From the NCBI GenBank assembly GCA_050015355.1, contig JBEKBO010000011.1:38369-102368 (forward strand): a stretch of DNA of 64,000 bases, written 5' to 3'. Position 1 is the stretch's first letter; each line of letters opens with the position of its first letter. The stretch comes from CAWBRT01 sp050015355. Its GTDB lineage: Bacteria > Acidobacteriota > Terriglobia > Terriglobales > Acidobacteriaceae. Of the stretch, positions 60,000-64,000 are shown in pieces. Position numbers and translations under genes: made by a program. The notes below the pieces were generated by a model. The model searched no databases, was not told the origin of the DNA, and was given only the letters and a program-made list of their open reading frames with translations.

Positions 60000-61739
60000 G
60001 TGACGATTACTGAAGCACTGAAAATCATCCAGAGTGTGCCGCCGGATTCGCAGCCGTTCGCTGTCATAATGGCGTGTGGTTTCACGCCCCTGCATTTGCA
60101 GACCCTGTTGACGGCGCGGCTTCAGCGGCAGCTTACCAAGCGGTGCGTAAAGTTGACCTCGGGTCTGTTTGGCGATCTTGCAGGTACGCTGGAGAGCCTC
60201 ATCGATTCGGAACTCGACGCGGCCCTGATCGTAATTGAGTGGCCGGACCTGGATCCAAGATTGGGGCTCCGGTCGTTGGCTCCGTGGAGCGCTCAGGCAG
60301 TCGCTGACATTCTCGACAGCGCACGAACAATGCTTGACCGTATTGCAGTCGCGATCAGGCGTATACCGCCGCAGCTTCGAGTTGCATTAGTGCTGCCGAC
60401 ATTGCCTTTCCCTCCTTTATTCCACACTGCGTCATGGCAGGCTGCGGAAACGGAGTTGCTGCTGCATCGTGACTTGGCGCAGTTCGCATCCCAAATAGCA
60501 CAGAATGGGCGCGTGCACATTGCGAGCGCCAGCTACCTCGCCGAGCAATCTCCTTTATCGACTCGGCTTGACCTCAAGTCCTATCTGCTGACGGGCTTTC
60601 CATATACCTTGAGCCACGCTGATCAGGTCGCCGCCGCCGCGACACGCCTTCTACTGCCGGCGCCGCCAAAGAAGGGGATTATTTCAGACTTGGACGATAC
60701 ATTGTGGGCAGGCATTGCGGGCGAGGTCGGTCCCGATGGTGTCGGCTGGGATCTGGCAGGTCATAACCAGTTGCACGGTCTATATCAAACACTGCTGGCG
60801 GCGCTGAGTGAGCAAGGCACCCTTATCGCCGTTGCAAGCAAAAATGATCCCAGCGTAGTTCGGAAGGTATTCGAACGCTCCGACCTCTTACTGCGTCCTG
60901 AACGTATTTTCCCGATCGAAGTCCATTGGCAAGCTAAGTCGGGTTCTGTGTCAAGGATTCTTGAGACTTGGAACATCGGCAGCGATGCCGTTATCTTCGT
61001 CGATGATAGCCCGATGGAGCTCGCCGAGGTGGCTGCTGTTCATCCGGAGATCGAGACTATCCTGTTTCCCAACCGTGATTACGACGCCGGCCTTGCGACG
61101 CTGCGCCGTCTGCGCGATCTCTGTGCGAAGGAGCGAGTCTCGCATGATGACACGATTCGTCTTGATAGCATTCGTAAAGGAGTTGAGTTTCAGCAGCAGG
61201 TGTCTAGTACTTCTACGCCGGAACATTTTCTGGCTCAGTTGCATGCGGTCCTGTCATTCGACTTCGCAGCCGAGGACCCCAGGGTACTGGAGTTAGTGAA
61301 CAAGACGAATCAGTTCAACCTTAACGGTCTGCGCTACACAACTTCGGAATGGCACAAACAATGTTCACAACCCGGCGCTATCTGTGTAGCTGTGGCCTAC
61401 GAAGATAAGTTCGGACCCCTGGGAACAATTAGCGTAATCCAGGGAGTTACACGAGGCCAGACACTGCATGTTGAAACCTGGGTGATGAGCTGCAGGGCGT
61501 TCTCGCGCCGGATTGAGCATCAATGCTTGCGCGTGCTCTTCGATCGCACAGGTGTGGACACTATCGATTTTCAATTCAAATCAACAGCCAAGAACGGTCC
61601 GATGCGGGATTTCCTGACTGCAATAATGGGTAAAACACCCGATTGCCCGTGCTTCCTAAGTCGTGAAATATTTGATAAGTACTGCCCGTCGCTTTACCAT
61701 CAGACCACGGAGATTGGGAGAACAGCAGCGAATGGATGA
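60000..61739 (+). CDS. HAD-IIIC family FkbH-like acyl-loading protein
   Basis: 579 aa from GTG 60000. The HAD core begins 'KGIISDLDDTLWAGIAGEVG' (~227) with the D-x-D nucleophile pair, and motif III is 'DAVIFVDDSPMELAEV' (~328). N-terminal ~200 residues and the C-terminal ~150 residues (GNAT-like: 'RVLELVNKTNQFNLNGLRY', 'WVMSCRAFSRRIEHQ') match full-length FkbH-like proteins. FkbH enzymes load a glyceryl unit onto an acyl carrier protein; the ACP gene overlaps its 3' end by 8 bp, a classical pair. Confidence 0.88.
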   Translation: MTITEALKIIQSVPPDSQPFAVIMACGFTPLHLQTLLTARLQRQLTKRCVKLTSGLFGDLAGTLESLIDSELDAALIVIEWPDLDPRLGLRSLAPWSAQAVADILDSARTMLDRIAVAIRRIPPQLRVALVLPTLPFPPLFHTASWQAAETELLLHRDLAQFASQIAQNGRVHIASASYLAEQSPLSTRLDLKSYLLTGFPYTLSHADQVAAAATRLLLPAPPKKGIISDLDDTLWAGIAGEVGPDGVGWDLAGHNQLHGLYQTLLAALSEQGTLIAVASKNDPSVVRKVFERSDLLLRPERIFPIEVHWQAKSGSVSRILETWNIGSDAVIFVDDSPMELAEVAAVHPEIETILFPNRDYDAGLATLRRLRDLCAKERVSHDDTIRLDSIRKGVEFQQQVSSTSTPEHFLAQLHAVLSFDFAAEDPRVLELVNKTNQFNLNGLRYTTSEWHKQCSQPGAICVAVAYEDKFGPLGTISVIQGVTRGQTLHVETWVMSCRAFSRRIEHQCLRVLFDRTGVDTIDFQFKSTAKNGPMRDFLTAIMGKTPDCPCFLSREIFDKYCPSLYHQTTEIGRTAANG

Positions 61740-61971
61740 AGTGACAACACGCCTGAGCAACTGTTTTCAAGTAGTCTTTCCGGAGTTGCCGAATGCGAAC
61801 ATTTTGGCGGCTTCACAGGATTCCATCGCGGCATGGGATTCGGTTGCAGCTATCACATTGGTAAGTGTTATCGAAGAAGAATTTGGAATCGAGATGGACC
61901 TTGATGCACTCGCCGAGTTCGATTCATTCGTCAGCATCCGCGGATATGTCAACAAGAAACTAAGCGCCTGA
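61732..61971 (+). CDS. Acyl carrier protein
   Basis: 79 aa from ATG 61732, overlapping the FkbH-like stop. The phosphopantetheine site is 'AAWDSVAAITLV' (Ser ~38), within the helix order of ACPs and preceded by 'ANILAASQDSI'. Small and acidic. Expected to carry the acyl group loaded by FkbH and to pass it on to the sugar or to the VOC-fold enzyme. Confidence 0.83.
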   Translation: MDEVTTRLSNCFQVVFPELPNANILAASQDSIAAWDSVAAITLVSVIEEEFGIEMDLDALAEFDSFVSIRGYVNKKLSA

Positions 61972-61982
61972 GATGTGCTGAA

Positions 61983-62399
61983 ATGCGGCTTCACCACTTG
62001 GGATTCGTCGTCCCGGACATCTGCGATGCTTTGGACCGCTTCGCTCGTGCCCTCGGCGCCACCTCCGACGGGCGAATATGGGAAGACCCTCATCAGAGCG
62101 TGAAGGTTTCTTTTCTGACAACGCAACCCAATGGCCCACAGGTAGAACTGGTGCAACCGATTGGAGATAGTTCTCCGGTTGCACGGTTCTTGCGCGAAAA
62201 AGGCGGTGGATTGCACCACGCATGCTATGAAGTCGACAATCTCGAGGACCAAATTGTTAAGATGCGGTCGGCTGGCGGAATCTTGGCCAGGAAGCCGAAA
62301 CCCGCCGTGGCCTTCGACGGTCGCCGCATTGCCTGGATCCTGACCTCCGACAAGTTCCTCATCGAACTTCTTGAACGTAGTGCTCGAGCGGTTCTCTAG
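61983..62399 (+). CDS. VOC-superfamily protein (methylmalonyl-CoA epimerase/glyoxalase-like)
   Basis: 138 aa. N-terminus 'MRLHHLGFVVPDICDALDRF' carries the first metal-ligand His of VOC modules; 'VELVQPIGDSSPVARFL' and 'GGGLHHACYEVDNLEDQI' (~78) hold the Glu and second His; the closing 'FLIELLE' gives the last Glu. It sits 11 bp after the ACP gene, so it probably epimerises or rearranges an ACP- or CoA-bound acyl group. Confidence 0.82.
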   Translation: MRLHHLGFVVPDICDALDRFARALGATSDGRIWEDPHQSVKVSFLTTQPNGPQVELVQPIGDSSPVARFLREKGGGLHHACYEVDNLEDQIVKMRSAGGILARKPKPAVAFDGRRIAWILTSDKFLIELLERSARAVL

Positions 62400-62447
62400 A
62401 AGATACTTGGGCGTCAGCCGTAGTACCACTGCTTCCATCTTCCAACA

Positions 62448-63899
62448 ATGAGTTGGATATGGCACACGGTTCTCAACATGGATACTCACTTTTTTTCATG
62501 CTTTTCCCGTCATCGAGCAGTGTGGTACGTTGCGCTCGCCATTCTTGTTCCGCGCTTGTTATTGGTCGGTTTTGCCGTCAGTCTAACCGGCGACGATGGT
62601 GACAGATACCTTCAGGAAGGCGTCAACCTTGTGCAGTACCACGTCTTCTCCCACTATCCTCTGCGCGCCGGGCACAACATTCCTGGAGAAGCAGGCTATA
62701 GTTTGACCGGCCCAACGCAAGCCGGAAACGCTGAAAAAGGTTATTCCGGGCATCCCCAGCCAACGGCGCACGATCTGCCTGGCTATCCTGTCATCCTGGC
62801 CGGCATCATGCTCCTCTTTAAAAACCTATGGGTGACCGCCAGAGTGGCAGCGGTCCTTAATGCCATTGCGTTCACCTTTGCGGCGGTCGAGCTTTACGGG
62901 CTCCTTCGCTTGGCGGGGGCTTCAAGACGGGTAGCACTCTGGGCCATGGCGTTGTTCGGGTTATTTCCGGAAAGCTTTCCTTACTCCGTCTTTCACATGC
63001 CGGAGAGTTTTTTCTTAGTGGCATTTTTGGGCTGTATTCTTCTTCTTATCCGCTATCTCAGGGAGCCTGCGCAGACAACGCTCTTGTTTGCGTTCATGCT
63101 TCTGGGTGTCAGCATATTGCTGAAGCCAATCTCGTTATTCTTTGCTGTCCCGGTGCTTGCGTCGATTTGCGTGCGTTACCGCGAGAAGTCTAATAATCGC
63201 GCGCGCGTGGCGGTTGCGATAGTCCTCGGCTTGTTGGTTGAAGCGGCGATAGTGTGCCCATGGATTCTCCGCAACTACAGGGTATTTGGCGTACCTTCTC
63301 TGACCACGGTCACGGGCAACAACCTGTTCTATATCAACTACCCCATGATGTTGGCCGACAAGGGCTTGTCAAGCGAGGCCATACGCTCCTTGCAAACCGC
63401 GCACATTAAAACCGTCGAACAGCAAATACCTGGCTTCCGAACTAATGCCATGGTCCAATCGAGTGCTCTCCAAAAAATCGTAGTATCGGAAATCATCTCG
63501 GACCCGCTGGCGTATGCCAAGTGTGTCCTAAAGCACGCTCCCCGCCTATATGCCGGTACTGGGACCTTCGCCTTGCTTCAGTTGCTAGGGCGCATGCCCG
63601 ATGACATCCCTATGGACGACCGCAGCCGCCTGGGCATGCTCCGGAGCTTGAACTGGGTGCTGATATGTGTCGCCTTGTCCTACGCTCTCCTGCTCGCGCT
63701 TTATGCACTCGCCGTGCGGGGGCTCGCAGTGTTACTCCGTCAACGCCAATGGTCACTGCTCATCTTGGCCTGCCTGCCTTTGTTTTACTTTACTGTGATG
63801 TATGGGCCCGTTACTGCGTCGTCGCGGTATCGGTTGATGATGATACCGTTCCTGGCGATCCTAGCCGGGTTCGGCGCTGCCCCTCTGTGTCAACAATAG
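62448..63899 (+). CDS. Polytopic GT39/GT83-like glycosyltransferase (PMT/ArnT type)
   Basis: 483 aa, about 9-11 membrane segments. The first periplasmic loop holds the acidic 'LTGDDGDRYLQEGVNLVQ' (~45) expected for lipid-phosphate-sugar-dependent GT-C enzymes, followed by 'HDLPGYPVILAGIML'. Predicted to transfer a sugar from a polyprenyl-phosphate donor to a periplasmic acceptor. Start ATG 62448; ATG 62478 is possible. Last complete gene of the acyl-module operon. Confidence 0.78.
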   Translation: MSWIWHTVLNMDTHFFSCFSRHRAVWYVALAILVPRLLLVGFAVSLTGDDGDRYLQEGVNLVQYHVFSHYPLRAGHNIPGEAGYSLTGPTQAGNAEKGYSGHPQPTAHDLPGYPVILAGIMLLFKNLWVTARVAAVLNAIAFTFAAVELYGLLRLAGASRRVALWAMALFGLFPESFPYSVFHMPESFFLVAFLGCILLLIRYLREPAQTTLLFAFMLLGVSILLKPISLFFAVPVLASICVRYREKSNNRARVAVAIVLGLLVEAAIVCPWILRNYRVFGVPSLTTVTGNNLFYINYPMMLADKGLSSEAIRSLQTAHIKTVEQQIPGFRTNAMVQSSALQKIVVSEIISDPLAYAKCVLKHAPRLYAGTGTFALLQLLGRMPDDIPMDDRSRLGMLRSLNWVLICVALSYALLLALYALAVRGLAVLLRQRQWSLLILACLPLFYFTVMYGPVTASSRYRLMMIPFLAILAGFGAAPLCQQ

Positions 63900-64000
63900 T
63901 GAGACATCTTCGCCATCAACAATTACTGTAGGGGCGGAGAAAGATTCCCACCTTCATGAGCAAGACCAATGGTAGGCGGATGGAGTTGAATACTGCGGAG
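63900..64000 (+). other. Window edge; possible start of the next gene
   Basis: An ATG at 63956 opens a frame that stays open to the edge (15 codons), but the only purine-rich site (GGGGCGGAG) is about 17 nt upstream. Too short to assign. Confidence 0.2.

Overview
This is a GC-rich, tightly packed bacterial window with many 1-13 bp gene overlaps. The mix of a gingipain-type (C25) protease with DUF11 repeats, a PqqD/radical-SAM/HPr-kinase-like cluster, a 4TM-PAS hybrid kinase and a very large glycosyltransferase locus suggests an Acidobacteriota member. That assignment is inference from gene content, not from a marker gene. No rRNA, tRNA, CRISPR array, intact insertion sequence or phage gene was seen.

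Layout. (1) 1-5985, minus strand: a six-gene operon running off the left edge. In transcription order it encodes a ferredoxin/BFD-like protein, a protein resembling nickel-pincer lactate racemase LarA, a quinolinate-phosphoribosyltransferase-like protein, a MoCF/CinA-like molybdopterin-binding-fold protein, an M24 'aminopeptidase' lacking the usual metal ligands, and a BenE-type permease. I know no described pathway with this set. (2) 6403-8718: hybrid histidine kinase. (3) 8984-9949: Wza-type polysaccharide export protein. (4) 10089-21638, minus strand: a RiPP-like operon of PqqD-like carrier, radical SAM/SPASM enzyme, 61-aa Cys-containing precursor-like peptide, HPr-kinase-like protein, and a 2908-aa protein. 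The last joins a signal-peptidase-like (S26B) domain, an internal secretion signal, a glycine-rich region, eight DUF11-like repeats and a C25 protease with an intact His/Cys dyad. (5) 22289-22717: small secreted Sel1 protein. (6) 22807-63899: a polysaccharide locus of about 41 kb with 15 glycosyltransferases of GT2, GT4, GT11 and GT61 types, a GT39/83-like membrane transferase, a Wzy polymerase, a Wzm/Wzt exporter, a Wzc tyrosine kinase, an O-antigen-ligase-like protein, three FkbM and one DUF268 methyltransferase, a carbamoyltransferase, an AsnB-type amidotransferase, a deacetylase-like protein, a GNAT protein and an FkbH-ACP-VOC acyl module.

How it fits together. Region 6 can build, polymerise, export and decorate (methyl, carbamoyl, amide, acyl) one or more surface glycans. 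The Wza-like protein of region 3 and the Wzc kinase at 52538 would form the envelope export machinery. Both a Wzy-type and an ABC-type assembly route are encoded, and no Wzx flippase is visible. The radical-SAM/C25 operon lies between the Wza gene and the glycan locus and may make a modified peptide together with a dedicated secreted protease. The strongest candidates for undescribed systems are regions 1 and 4.

Start sites were chosen by Shine-Dalgarno match and overlap with neighbours; several remain ambiguous and are flagged. No convincing intrinsic terminator was found.
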